A stretch of DNA of 38,380 nucleotides from Mycobacterium sp. AT1 (GTDB taxonomy: Bacteria; Actinomycetota; Actinomycetes; Mycobacteriales; Mycobacteriaceae): positions 1 through 38,380 of the forward strand of contig NZ_MVOC01000006.1 of assembly GCF_002043095.1 (NCBI RefSeq). The letters are read 5' to 3'. Shown piece by piece: positions 18,151 to 25,824 of the stretch (position 1 is its first letter; every line of letters begins with the position of its first letter). The notes beneath the pieces were generated by a model that made no database searches, was not told where the DNA came from, and saw only the letters and a program-made list of their open reading frames with translations. The position numbers and the translations under genes were made by a program.

Positions 18151-18159
18151 GAGACCACC

Positions 18160-19080
18160 GTGGCAATCGACATGGATGCAATGCTGGAGAAGATCAAGGA
18201 CCGGCAGTGGGCGCTCGCCGACATCGACTGGGACGCACCGGGAGCCGAGACGATCAGCGACGAGTTCCGGCCCAAGCTCAAGGCGTTCATGGCCGACCTG
18301 TGCTGGATCGAGAACGTCGGTGCGCGCGGGTTCGCCGCGCTTGCCAAGAAGGCGCCGACGCCCGTCCTCGCCGAGATCTACCGGTACTTCCACGCCGAGG
18401 AACAGCGGCACGCCAACGCCGAACTCGCCCTGATGAAGCGGTGGGGCATGCTCGAAGACGGTGAGATGCCGGAACCGAACATCAACATCCGGTTGGCCAT
18501 CCAGTGGCTGGACAAGTACTCCGACGACATGTCACTGTCGATTCTCGGCACCGTCATCCCGATGCTGGAAGTGGCTCTGGACGGCGCGCTGCTCAAGTTC
18601 CTGCTCGAAGAGGTCCACGATCCGGTGTGCCACCAGGTGTTCGAGAAGATCAACAACGACGAATCCCGGCACATCGCAGTCGACTTCGACGTACTCAACA
18701 TGATCGGCAACGCGACCGCGCGCCGGCTGGCCATCCAGTTCGTCGGCAACGTCGCCTCGCCGGGAGTGATCCTCGGCATGCTGATGTACGCGCCCCTGCT
18801 CAACCGGATGCGCAACAACATCGTCGAGATGGGCTTGGAGCCCGAGCGACTCTACGACGCCATGAAGCGGTTCCGGAAGATGGGCGAGCGCGCCGAGTTC
18901 ACCCGCCGCGTGCCGACCTACCAGCTGCTGAAGTTCCACTCCAGGCTCGTGGTCAACCCGAACAACCCGTACCACTACCTGGCGAACTCGATGGTCTGGC
19001 TGTCCGACCGCTACCCGAACAGCTTGCTCAGCCCCATCCCCACCTGGTTCAAGGAGCTGACCTATGAACCGGCAGCCTGA
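18160..19080 (+). CDS. Ferritin-like diiron protein, putative oxygenase or oxidase
   Basis: A 306-residue all-helical protein. Two carboxylate-His pairs are visible: HAEEQRH (Glu81, His84) and NNDESRH (Glu168, His171). Glu51 (WIENV) and Glu137 (MLEVALDG), each about 30 residues before its pair, are plausible third and fourth carboxylates. This fits a four-helix bundle carrying a non-haem diiron centre, as in AurF-type N-oxygenases, acyl desaturases and related proteins. I cannot place it in a named subfamily. GTG start with AGGAGA at a 6-nt spacing. It follows the SDR by 9 bp, and its 3' end overlaps the monooxygenase gene by 17 nt. A reductase partner is not encoded nearby. Diiron assignment is from motif; the reaction is unknown. 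Confidence 0.72.
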   Translation: MAIDMDAMLEKIKDRQWALADIDWDAPGAETISDEFRPKLKAFMADLCWIENVGARGFAALAKKAPTPVLAEIYRYFHAEEQRHANAELALMKRWGMLEDGEMPEPNINIRLAIQWLDKYSDDMSLSILGTVIPMLEVALDGALLKFLLEEVHDPVCHQVFEKINNDESRHIAVDFDVLNMIGNATARRLAIQFVGNVASPGVILGMLMYAPLLNRMRNNIVEMGLEPERLYDAMKRFRKMGERAEFTRRVPTYQLLKFHSRLVVNPNNPYHYLANSMVWLSDRYPNSLLSPIPTWFKELTYEPAA

Positions 19081-20575
19081 GGTGCACGTCTACGACACCC
19101 TGATCGTCGGCACCGGGTTCACCGGTATCGGTACGGCCATCAAGCTGACCCAGGCAGGCGTCGACGACATCGTCATCGTCGAACGCGACCAGCGGGTCGG
19201 CGGCACGTGGCGGGACAACACGTATCCCGGTGCGGCATGCGACATTCCGTCGCTGCTGTACTCGTTTTCGTTCGTCGCCAACCCCACCTGGTCGCGGGCG
19301 TACTCCCCCGCCGAGGAGATCCGGCTGCACATCGAGGACATGGTCGACCGCTTCGACCTGAGGCGCCGGATCGACTTCGGCACCGAGGTGAGCGGTCTGG
19401 CGTTCGACGAGACCGAGGGCGTCTGGGACGTCCGAACCACCGGACGCAAGCGCTACCGTGCCCGCACGGTCGTGCTGGCATCCGGTCCGCTGCCGGATCA
19501 CAGGTGGCCCGACGTCCGCGGAATCGACACCTACGAGGGCCACAAGATTCACAGCGCCCGCTGGGATCACGACTACGACTTCACCGGCAAGCGCGTGGCG
19601 GTCGTCGGGACCGGGGCCAGCGCCGTGCAGATCGTGCCGGAACTGGTCAAGCAGGCCGCATTCGTCAAGGTGTTCCAACGCACGCCGGGCTGGGTGATCC
19701 CGCGGCTTGACGTCGCCACCCCCGACCGGGCCCAAGAACTCTTCGCGAAAGTGCCTGCGGTGCAACGCGTTGCCCGGCAGGCGTTGTTCTGGGGGCACGA
19801 GGTCAGCGCCACCGCGCTGGTCTGGAAGTCACCGTTGAGCGGTCTCGTCGCCCGGCTCGGCAAGGCGCACCTGCATCGCCAGGTGAAGGATCCGTGGCTG
19901 CGCAGACAGCTGACGCCGGACTTCACCCCTGGCTGCAAGCGCATGTTGGTCTCCAGCGACTACTACCCCGCCCTGCAGCGCGACAACTGCAAGCTGATCG
20001 ACTGGCCGATCGCCACCATGAGCCCGGTGGGCATCCGCACCGGCGACGGCATCGAGCATCACCTGGACTGCGTCGTGTTCGCGACGGGGTACGACGTCCA
20101 CCTCACCGGCCCGCCGTACGAGGTGACCGGGCTCGACGGACGATCGCTCGCCGACGAGTGGACCCGCGGCGCGCAGGCGTACAAGAGCATCAACGCCAGT
20201 GGCTACCCGAATCTGTACTTCATGACGGGTCCCAATTCCGGGCCGGGGCACAATTCGCTGCTGGTTTTCGTGGAGGGCCAACTCGACTACGCCGTCGCGG
20301 GAATCACCACCATCCTGCGCGAGAACTTGCGCTACCTCGACGTCCGTGCCGACGTTCAGCGACGCCACAACGAGCAGCTTCAGAAGCGTTTGACCAAGAC
20401 GACGTGGATGAGCGGGTGCAGCAGCTGGTACCTGACGGCCGACGGATTCAACGCCTCGATGTACCCGGGCTTCGCCACACAGTATCTTCGACAGATGCGT
20501 GACTTCCGGTTCGGCGACTACGAAGCAATGCCGGCGGGTAGCAGACCTGCCGTGAGCATAAGTTCGTCGGCCTGA
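19064..20575 (+). CDS. FAD/NADPH-dependent Baeyer-Villiger-type monooxygenase
   Basis: Class B flavin monooxygenase of 503 residues. The FAD Rossmann motif is GTGFTGIG (16-23) and the NADPH motif is VVGTGASAVQ (about 180). Between them, YEGHKIHSARWD fits the Baeyer-Villiger fingerprint [FY]xGxxxHxxxW[PD]. The C-terminal FATGYDVHLTGPP block is also typical. It would insert oxygen into a ketone to give an ester or lactone, or oxygenate a heteroatom. It is similar in type to M. tuberculosis MymA and EthA. Start ATG overlaps the diiron gene by 17 nt, and the next ATG begins one base after its stop. With the SDR and hydrolase upstream, an alcohol to ketone to ester to acid sequence is a reasonable inference. 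Confidence 0.9.
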   Translation: MNRQPEVHVYDTLIVGTGFTGIGTAIKLTQAGVDDIVIVERDQRVGGTWRDNTYPGAACDIPSLLYSFSFVANPTWSRAYSPAEEIRLHIEDMVDRFDLRRRIDFGTEVSGLAFDETEGVWDVRTTGRKRYRARTVVLASGPLPDHRWPDVRGIDTYEGHKIHSARWDHDYDFTGKRVAVVGTGASAVQIVPELVKQAAFVKVFQRTPGWVIPRLDVATPDRAQELFAKVPAVQRVARQALFWGHEVSATALVWKSPLSGLVARLGKAHLHRQVKDPWLRRQLTPDFTPGCKRMLVSSDYYPALQRDNCKLIDWPIATMSPVGIRTGDGIEHHLDCVVFATGYDVHLTGPPYEVTGLDGRSLADEWTRGAQAYKSINASGYPNLYFMTGPNSGPGHNSLLVFVEGQLDYAVAGITTILRENLRYLDVRADVQRRHNEQLQKRLTKTTWMSGCSSWYLTADGFNASMYPGFATQYLRQMRDFRFGDYEAMPAGSRPAVSISSSA

Positions 20576-20576
20576 C

Positions 20577-21506
20577 ATGCCGCCCGCCAAGCCGCCGCGG
20601 CAACAAGCGGGCGCCATCTCGACCATCCTCAACGGGCTTCGTCGGGCACCGCGGCAGATCCGGCGGGGCTCCCGCGACGTCATCGAGAACGCGGTGTCGC
20701 AGCTGTTCGACGCCGCAGTGCAACCCCACGGCGTCGCGGGGTCCGGCGAGTACCGCATCGAAGAGCTCGCACGCCTGGCGGGCACCACCACGCGCAACAT
20801 CCGCGTGTACCGCGACCGCGGCCTCCTGCACCCGCCGTTGCGTGTCGGCCGCATCGCGCTGTTCAACGACACCCACCTGACCCGGCTGCGCCTGATCACC
20901 TCGATGCTCGACCGCGGCTACAACATCTCGCACGTGCACGAGATGCTCAGCGCCTGGGAGCAGGGCAAGAACCTCGGCGACATGCTCGGCCTCGAGACCG
21001 CGATCGCCGGTAGCTGGGCGTCGGAGAAGCCGGACCGGATGTCGGTCGCCGAGGCAAGGCAGCTGGTCGACGACGACGCGGGCTTCGACCGGATGGTCGG
21101 CCTCGGCGTCATCACCGTCGACGACGACGTGGCAACCATCGTGCGGCCCAAGCTGATCGAGGCCTTCAACGAGATCAGGCAGTACGGCGTCAGCACCGAC
21201 AAGCTCATCGACATCCACGAGCAGACCGCACCGCTCGTCGACGAGATCAGCGAAATCCTGGTGCGCGCCGGAGTCGAGCACGTCCTGACGCGGATCAATC
21301 CTGGTGCCGCCCTGCCGCCGGATACCGAAGTGGCCGAACTGATTACGATGCTGGTGCGGTTCCGCACGCAAGCCGTCGCGGCGGTGTCCGCGACACTCGC
21401 GTTCTCGATCGAGTCGACGATCGAATCGTCGGTGAGTCAGATCCTCGGCGACCTCATCGCCAAGGAAGCCGACGAGGAGCCCCATCACCCCCGCGAGCAG
21501 ACGTAA
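20577..21506 (+). CDS. MerR-family regulator, probable controller of the operon
   Basis: A 309-residue protein. A basic N-terminal extension of about 55 residues (with RRAPRQIRRGSRDV) precedes a MerR winged helix: YRIEELARLAGTTTRNIRVYRDRGLLHPPLRVGRIALFND, then HLTRLRLITSMLDRGYNISHVHEML. The remaining 180 residues are an uncharacterised, mainly helical effector domain without the Cys pattern of metal-sensing MerR proteins, so an organic or lipid ligand is more likely. It is the last gene of the operon, one base after the monooxygenase stop, which suggests autoregulation. The final codons (REQT) and the TAA lie within the left arm of a hairpin repeat, so the C-terminus appears to have been set by that element. 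Confidence 0.85.
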   Translation: MPPAKPPRQQAGAISTILNGLRRAPRQIRRGSRDVIENAVSQLFDAAVQPHGVAGSGEYRIEELARLAGTTTRNIRVYRDRGLLHPPLRVGRIALFNDTHLTRLRLITSMLDRGYNISHVHEMLSAWEQGKNLGDMLGLETAIAGSWASEKPDRMSVAEARQLVDDDAGFDRMVGLGVITVDDDVATIVRPKLIEAFNEIRQYGVSTDKLIDIHEQTAPLVDEISEILVRAGVEHVLTRINPGAALPPDTEVAELITMLVRFRTQAVAAVSATLAFSIESTIESSVSQILGDLIAKEADEEPHHPREQT

Positions 21507-21553
21507 AGGGCCCTCAACTGGGCACTTTCAGGGCCGTTTGCGACTGCTCGCGG
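21491..21553. repeat. Long hairpin repeat, copy 1, between convergent genes
   Basis: Left arm 21491-21514 and right arm 21530-21553 are complementary at 21 of 24 positions, with a 15-nt loop. The core is AAAGGGCCCT ... AGGGCCGTTT, flanked by CCGCGAGCAG ... CTGCTCGCGG. It lies between the convergent merR and guaA genes and encodes the last four codons and stop of merR. A related copy is at 25749-25807. It probably works as a bidirectional terminator, although no T tract follows; a mobile palindromic element is the alternative. Confidence 0.75.
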
Positions 21554-21566
21554 AAAGGCGCGGGGA

Positions 21567-23126
21567 CTACTCCCACTCGATGGTGCCGGGGGGCTTGCTG
21601 GTGACGTCGAGGACGACTCGGTTGACCTCAGGCACCTCGTTGGTGATCCTGGTCGAGATCCGCTCGAGCACGTCGTACGGAACACGGGTCCAGTCGGCGG
21701 TCATCGCGTCCTCACTGGAGACGGGCCGCAACACGATCGGGTGACCATAGGTTCGCCCGTCACCCTGCACGCCCACCGACCGGACGTCGGCGAGCAGCAC
21801 CACCGGGCACTGCCAGATCTGGTTGTCCAGCCCGGCCGAGGTGAGCTCCTCACGGGCGATGGCATCGGCCCTGCGCAGAGTGTCCAGCCGGCTCGCGGTG
21901 ACCTCGCCGACGATGCGGATCGCCAACCCGGGCCCCGGGAAGGGTTGGCGCCCAACGATTTCCTCGGGGAGGCCAAGCTCGCGGCCCACCGCCCGCACCT
22001 CGTCCTTGAACAGCAGCCGCAGCGGCTCGACGAGCTTGAACTTCAGGTCGTCGGGCAGCCCCCCGACGTTGTGGTGGCTCTTGATGTTGGCCGCACCCGT
22101 CCCGCCGCCGGACTCCACCACGTCGGGGTACAGCGTGCCCTGGACCAGGAAGTCGACCTCGTCGCCGCCGTCCTCGACCAGGGTCCGCACCGCGCCTTCG
22201 AACGCCCGGATGAACTCCCGGCCGATGATCTTGCGCTTGCCCTCCGGGTTGGTCACGCCGGACAGGGCCTCGAGGAACCGTGCCTCAACGTCGACGGTGA
22301 CCAGGTTGGCGCCGGTGGCGGCGACGAAGTCGCGCTGCACCTGGCCGCGCTCCCCGGCGCGCAGTAGCCCGTGGTCGACGAAGACACACGTCAGCCGGTC
22401 GCCGACGGCGCGCTGAACCAAGGCCGCGGCCACCGCGGAGTCCACGCCGCCGGACAATCCGCACAGGGCCCGGCCGTCACCGATCTGCGCGCGAACCTGC
22501 TCAACCAACGCGTCGGCGATGTTGGCCGCCGTCCAGGTCGAATCGATGCCTGCGAACTCGTGCAGGAACCGACTCAGCACCTGCTGGCCGTGCGGACTGT
22601 GCATCACCTCGGGGTGGTACTGCACGCCGGCGAGCCTGCGCGCCCGGTTCTCGAACCCCGCCACCGGTGCACCGGCGCTGGTCGCGACGACGGTGAAGCC
22701 GTCGGGCGCCTGGGTCACGGCGTCACCGTGGCTCATCCACACGGGTTGGCTCTCCGGAAGGTCGGCGTGGAGCTCACCGCCGGACACCAACAGGTCGGTG
22801 CGGCCGTACTCGCTGGTGCCGGTGTGGGCGACGGTGCCGCCCAAGGCCTGCGCCATCGCCTGGAATCCGTAGCAGATGCCGAAGACCGGAACGTCGAGGT
22901 CGAAGATCGCCGGATCGAGTTGCGGTGCGCCGTCGGCGTACACGCTTGCCGGGCCGCCGGACAGCACGATCGCCGCCGGATCCATCGCCTTGATCTCGTC
23001 GACCGTCGCGGTGTGCGGGATGACCTCCGAGTACACCCGCGCCTCACGGACGCGTCTCGCGATGAGCTGCGCGTACTGCGCTCCGAAGTCGACCACCAAC
23101 ACGGGCCGGGGAGATGCCGTTTTCAC
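21567..23126 (-). CDS. guaA: GMP synthase (glutamine-hydrolysing)
   Basis: Converts XMP to GMP using ATP and glutamine in the cytosol. The 519-residue product has the class I amidotransferase domain first ([18 protein letters not shown]; catalytic Cys85 in GICYGFQ; His and Glu in YHPEV). The PP-loop synthetase domain follows ([11 protein letters not shown]), then the dimerisation domain ending KPPGTIEWE, the usual C-terminus. Start is GTG 23126. It sits about 4 kb from guaB3-guaB2, so the last steps of GMP synthesis are clustered as in M. tuberculosis. The hairpin repeat at 21491 follows its 3' end. Nothing unusual. Confidence 0.98.
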   Translation of the reverse strand: MKTASPRPVLVVDFGAQYAQLIARRVREARVYSEVIPHTATVDEIKAMDPAAIVLSGGPASVYADGAPQLDPAIFDLDVPVFGICYGFQAMAQALGGTVAHTGTSEYGRTDLLVSGGELHADLPESQPVWMSHGDAVTQAPDGFTVVATSAGAPVAGFENRARRLAGVQYHPEVMHSPHGQQVLSRFLHEFAGIDSTWTAANIADALVEQVRAQIGDGRALCGLSGGVDSAVAAALVQRAVGDRLTCVFVDHGLLRAGERGQVQRDFVAATGANLVTVDVEARFLEALSGVTNPEGKRKIIGREFIRAFEGAVRTLVEDGGDEVDFLVQGTLYPDVVESGGGTGAANIKSHHNVGGLPDDLKFKLVEPLRLLFKDEVRAVGRELGLPEEIVGRQPFPGPGLAIRIVGEVTASRLDTLRRADAIAREELTSAGLDNQIWQCPVVLLADVRSVGVQGDGRTYGHPIVLRPVSSEDAMTADWTRVPYDVLERISTRITNEVPEVNRVVLDVTSKPPGTIEWE

Positions 23127-23177
23127 CCGCTCAGTCTAGTGGCGCACGCTCGGCGCCTCGCACCGCCGGACCGCCGA

Positions 23178-23858
23178 CTACACCGCGCGGCTGCGCCACA
23201 GCACCGCCACGCCTTCGTCGGTGACCCCGATCGCCCTGATGAACTCTTCGTTGTCGAAACCCGGCAGGTCCTGCAGTTCGGCGAGGAGGTCGTGCGCCTC
23301 ACCGAGCGGCACCGACGTCGTGCGGCCGTCGAGGTAGTTCAGGACGAAGAACGCGTCGTCGTCCCCGGAGTCGAGTGCCGTGGTCATGAACGACACCTGG
23401 GCCAGTCCGTCGGAGCTTCGGGTGTTGGGTTGGGCCGCGCGGTGCGCTTCGAGCAGGTCCTCGACCTCCCGACCGAACGGCTGCAGGATGGCGGGGTCGC
23501 GACCGGGGAGGGTGAATCGGATCGCCCGGTGGACGCCGAGCCGCACCGGACCCACCATGCGGTCGTGGCTTTCCTCGTCGAGTCTCATCTGGTTCAGCGG
23601 CCACGAGCCGACGAGTCGTTCGCCGTGGTCGGGGTCGCTCTCGTCGGTCTCGACGACGAACAGCCTGGTGGCGCCCGCCCCGATCAACGTCCACATCGGC
23701 ATGCCGCCTGCGAGGTCTTCCCGGCCCGACTCCCCCGGCTGGGAGCTCATGCCGTTGCCCACCCAGGTGAAGTTGGCGACGGCGGTCAGCGGCTCGTCGG
23801 CGAACGGCTGTGCCCGGTTGATCAGCAACCGTGCCCGGCGGCGCTGAAGGTAGTTCAC
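23178..23858 (-). CDS. Conserved hypothetical protein
   Basis: A 226-residue soluble protein starting at GTG 23858 (MNYLQRRRARLLINRAQPF). It has no signal peptide, membrane segment or recognised catalytic motif. Composition is acidic in the C-terminal half (SGDDDAFFVLNYLDGRTTSVPLGEAHDLLAELQDLPGFDNEEFIRAI), suggesting a compact alpha/beta fold. I do not recognise the family. Coding evidence is an uninterrupted frame with normal mycobacterial GC3 bias and tight placement between guaA (51 bp) and choD (62 bp), all on one strand. It could be cotranscribed with choD, but no functional link is evident. Confidence 0.65.
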   Translation of the reverse strand: MNYLQRRRARLLINRAQPFADEPLTAVANFTWVGNGMSSQPGESGREDLAGGMPMWTLIGAGATRLFVVETDESDPDHGERLVGSWPLNQMRLDEESHDRMVGPVRLGVHRAIRFTLPGRDPAILQPFGREVEDLLEAHRAAQPNTRSSDGLAQVSFMTTALDSGDDDAFFVLNYLDGRTTSVPLGEAHDLLAELQDLPGFDNEEFIRAIGVTDEGVAVLWRSRAV

Positions 23859-23920
23859 GGCGCCATTGTCTCAGCAAGGCCTCGGCGACTGCAGCGCTCT
23901 CGGTTACCGGGCGGTGTCGA

Positions 23921-25657
23921 TCAGCCCGCCGAGCTGACCGGTTCGATCGGCAGCCTGCGCAGGGCCGCGGGCGCGTCAGCCGGGACGACGGGATTCCGTG
24001 GCGCGACGGGGGCCAGGCGTTCGTACGGCTGCCCCTGCGCGGGCCGCTGGTCGACCTCACCCTTGTTGGGCCACAGCGACGCCGCGCGTTCGGCCTGCGC
24101 CGTGATGCTCAGCGAAGGGTTGACGCCCATGTTCGCGGAGATCGCCGCGCCGTCGACCACCGAAAGGGTCGGGTACCCGTGAACCCGGTGGTAGGGGTCG
24201 ATCACGCCGTTCTCGACGCTGTCGCCGATCGTCGCGCCGCCAAGGAAGTGAGCGGTCAACGGAATGTTGAACAGCTCCCCCCAGGTGCCGCCCGCAACGC
24301 CGTCGATCTTCTTGGCGATGCGGCGGGTGACCTCGTTGCCGGCCGGGATCCACGTCGGGTTGGGCAGGCCGTGGCCCTGCTTGCTGACCATGCGACGGAA
24401 GCCGAACTTGCTCTTCTTGGTGTAGGTGGTGATCGAGTTGTCGAGGTGCTGCATCACCAGGGCGATCATGGTGCGCTCGCTCCAGCGGCGCGGGTTCAGC
24501 AGGCGCAGGGTGCCCTTGGGGTCGGATTGCGCGGATTGGATCAACTGCTTCCACCGGGGCACGCCGGTCCCGTCGGGGAGGACGCCGTCGGTCATCAGGG
24601 TCTGCAGCAGACCCATGGCGTTGGATCCCTTGCCGTAGCGGCACGGCTCGATGTGGGTGTCGGCGGTCGGATGGATCGACGACGTGATCGCGACGCCGTG
24701 GGTGAGGTCGAGGTCGTCGCGCACCCGGAGCCTGCCCGCGCCGACGATCGACTCGGAGTTGGTGCGGGTGAGGACGCCGAGCTTGTCGCTCAGCTTCGGC
24801 AGCCGGCCGGTGTCGCGCATCTTGTGGAGCAGCTGCTGCGTGCCCCAGGTGCCTGCCGCGAGGATGACCGTCGATGCGGTGTAGGTGTGCTTCTTCTTGC
24901 GCAGCCAGCGACCGGTGCGATTGGTGTGGACCTTCCAGCTGCCGTCGGGCTGTTCGTCGAATCCCGTCACGGTGGTCATCGGAATGACCTGCGCCCCAGC
25001 GGATTCCGCCAGTCCGAGATAGTTCTTGAGCAGGGTGTTCTTGGCCCCGTAGCGGCAGCCGGTCATGCAGGATCCGCACTCGATGCACCCGGTCCTGGCG
25101 GGGCCGGCGCCACCGAAGTACGGGTCGGGCACCGTCTTGCCCGGTTCCTTCTTGCCGTCCTCGCCGAAGAAGACGCCGACCGGAGTCGGCACGAAGGTGT
25201 CGCCGACGCCCATGTCGTCGGCCACCTCCTTGAGGATGCGGTCGGCATCGGTGAAGGTCGGGTTGGTGACGACGCCGAGCATGCGGGTGGCCTGGTCGTA
25301 GTGCGGCATCAACTCGGCACGCCAGTCGGTGATGTGAGCCCACTGCCGGTCGGCGAAGAAGGGCTCCGGCGGGACGTAGAGGGTGTTGGCGTAGTTGAGC
25401 GATCCGCCGCCCACTCCGGCGCCCGCGAGGATCATGCAGTTGCGCAGCAGGTGGATGCGTTGGATGCCGTACATGCCGAGCTTGGGCATCCACAGGAACT
25501 TGCGGAGGTCCCAGGACGTCTTCGCCATGTCCTGGTCTTCGAACCGTCGACCAGCTTCCAGCACCCCGACGCGGTAGCCCTTTTCGGTGAGCCGCAGGGC
25601 GCTGACGCTGCCGCCGAAACCCGAGCCGATGATCAAGACGTCATAGTCAGCAACCAT
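23921..25657 (-). CDS. choD: GMC-type FAD oxidoreductase ChoD (cholesterol-oxidase-like)
   Basis: FAD flavoprotein of 578 residues corresponding to Rv3409c. The N-terminal dinucleotide fold is VLIIGSGFGGSVSALRL, with LEAGRRF after strand 2, and the C-terminal GMC block is HFLGGATIGDSVENGVIDPYHRVHGYPTLSVVDG. The family name implies sterol oxidation, but the true substrate of mycobacterial ChoD is disputed. It carries a cysteine cluster, Cys191, 194, 197 and 201 (CIECGSCMTGCRYGAKN), a CxxCxxCxxxC pattern otherwise seen in iron-sulfur proteins and absent from secreted Streptomyces cholesterol oxidases. No signal peptide. The ATG is 6 nt after a CATAAT -10, so it is likely leaderless. Confidence 0.92.
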   Translation of the reverse strand: MVADYDVLIIGSGFGGSVSALRLTEKGYRVGVLEAGRRFEDQDMAKTSWDLRKFLWMPKLGMYGIQRIHLLRNCMILAGAGVGGGSLNYANTLYVPPEPFFADRQWAHITDWRAELMPHYDQATRMLGVVTNPTFTDADRILKEVADDMGVGDTFVPTPVGVFFGEDGKKEPGKTVPDPYFGGAGPARTGCIECGSCMTGCRYGAKNTLLKNYLGLAESAGAQVIPMTTVTGFDEQPDGSWKVHTNRTGRWLRKKKHTYTASTVILAAGTWGTQQLLHKMRDTGRLPKLSDKLGVLTRTNSESIVGAGRLRVRDDLDLTHGVAITSSIHPTADTHIEPCRYGKGSNAMGLLQTLMTDGVLPDGTGVPRWKQLIQSAQSDPKGTLRLLNPRRWSERTMIALVMQHLDNSITTYTKKSKFGFRRMVSKQGHGLPNPTWIPAGNEVTRRIAKKIDGVAGGTWGELFNIPLTAHFLGGATIGDSVENGVIDPYHRVHGYPTLSVVDGAAISANMGVNPSLSITAQAERAASLWPNKGEVDQRPAQGQPYERLAPVAPRNPVVPADAPAALRRLPIEPVSSAG

Positions 25658-25663
25658 GTGAAC

Positions 25664-25686
25664 ATTATGAACTTACCGGCGGGTAA
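25664..25686 (-). promoter_or_regulatory. choD promoter -10 with TTACC/GGTAA operator in the spacer
   Basis: On the reverse strand CATAAT (25669-25664) is 6 nt before the choD ATG. Immediately upstream, TTACC-CGCC-GGTAA (25686-25673) is a perfect 5-bp inverted repeat with a 4-bp spacer, placed where the -35/-10 spacer must be. It resembles TetR-family operators. It does not match the KstR consensus (TnnAACnnGTTnnA). A CTAGCTAG palindrome lies just beyond (25687-25694). The regulator is unknown. Confidence 0.5.
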
Positions 25687-25748
25687 CTAGCTAGACAGGA
25701 CACCCTAACTTGTAAAGCGACGGAGCGCTGACCTGCACCGCTTCCCCG

Positions 25749-25807
25749 GCGACCAGACACAAATGGCCCTCATCGAGGCCACTTCAGGGCCATTTGCGTC
25801 TGCTCGC
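25749..25807. repeat. Long hairpin repeat, copy 2, between choD and guaB3
   Basis: Left arm 25749-25770 and right arm 25786-25807 are complementary at 20 of 22 positions, around a 15-nt loop. The core is AAATGGCCCT ... AGGGCCATTT, and the right flank reads GCGTCTGCTCGC, followed by a duplicated GGACTGCTCGCGG unit. It shares arm sequence and exact loop length with the element at 21491. It follows the guaB3 stop by 17 bp and probably terminates the guaB2-guaB3 transcript. It may also separate that transcript from choD. Confidence 0.75.
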
Positions 25808-25824
25808 GGACTGCTCGCGGGACG

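Noticed and set aside
25655..25700. KstR-type sterol operator upstream of choD
   Set aside because: No TnnAACnnGTTnnA match was found. The palindrome present is TTACC/GGTAA, a different type.
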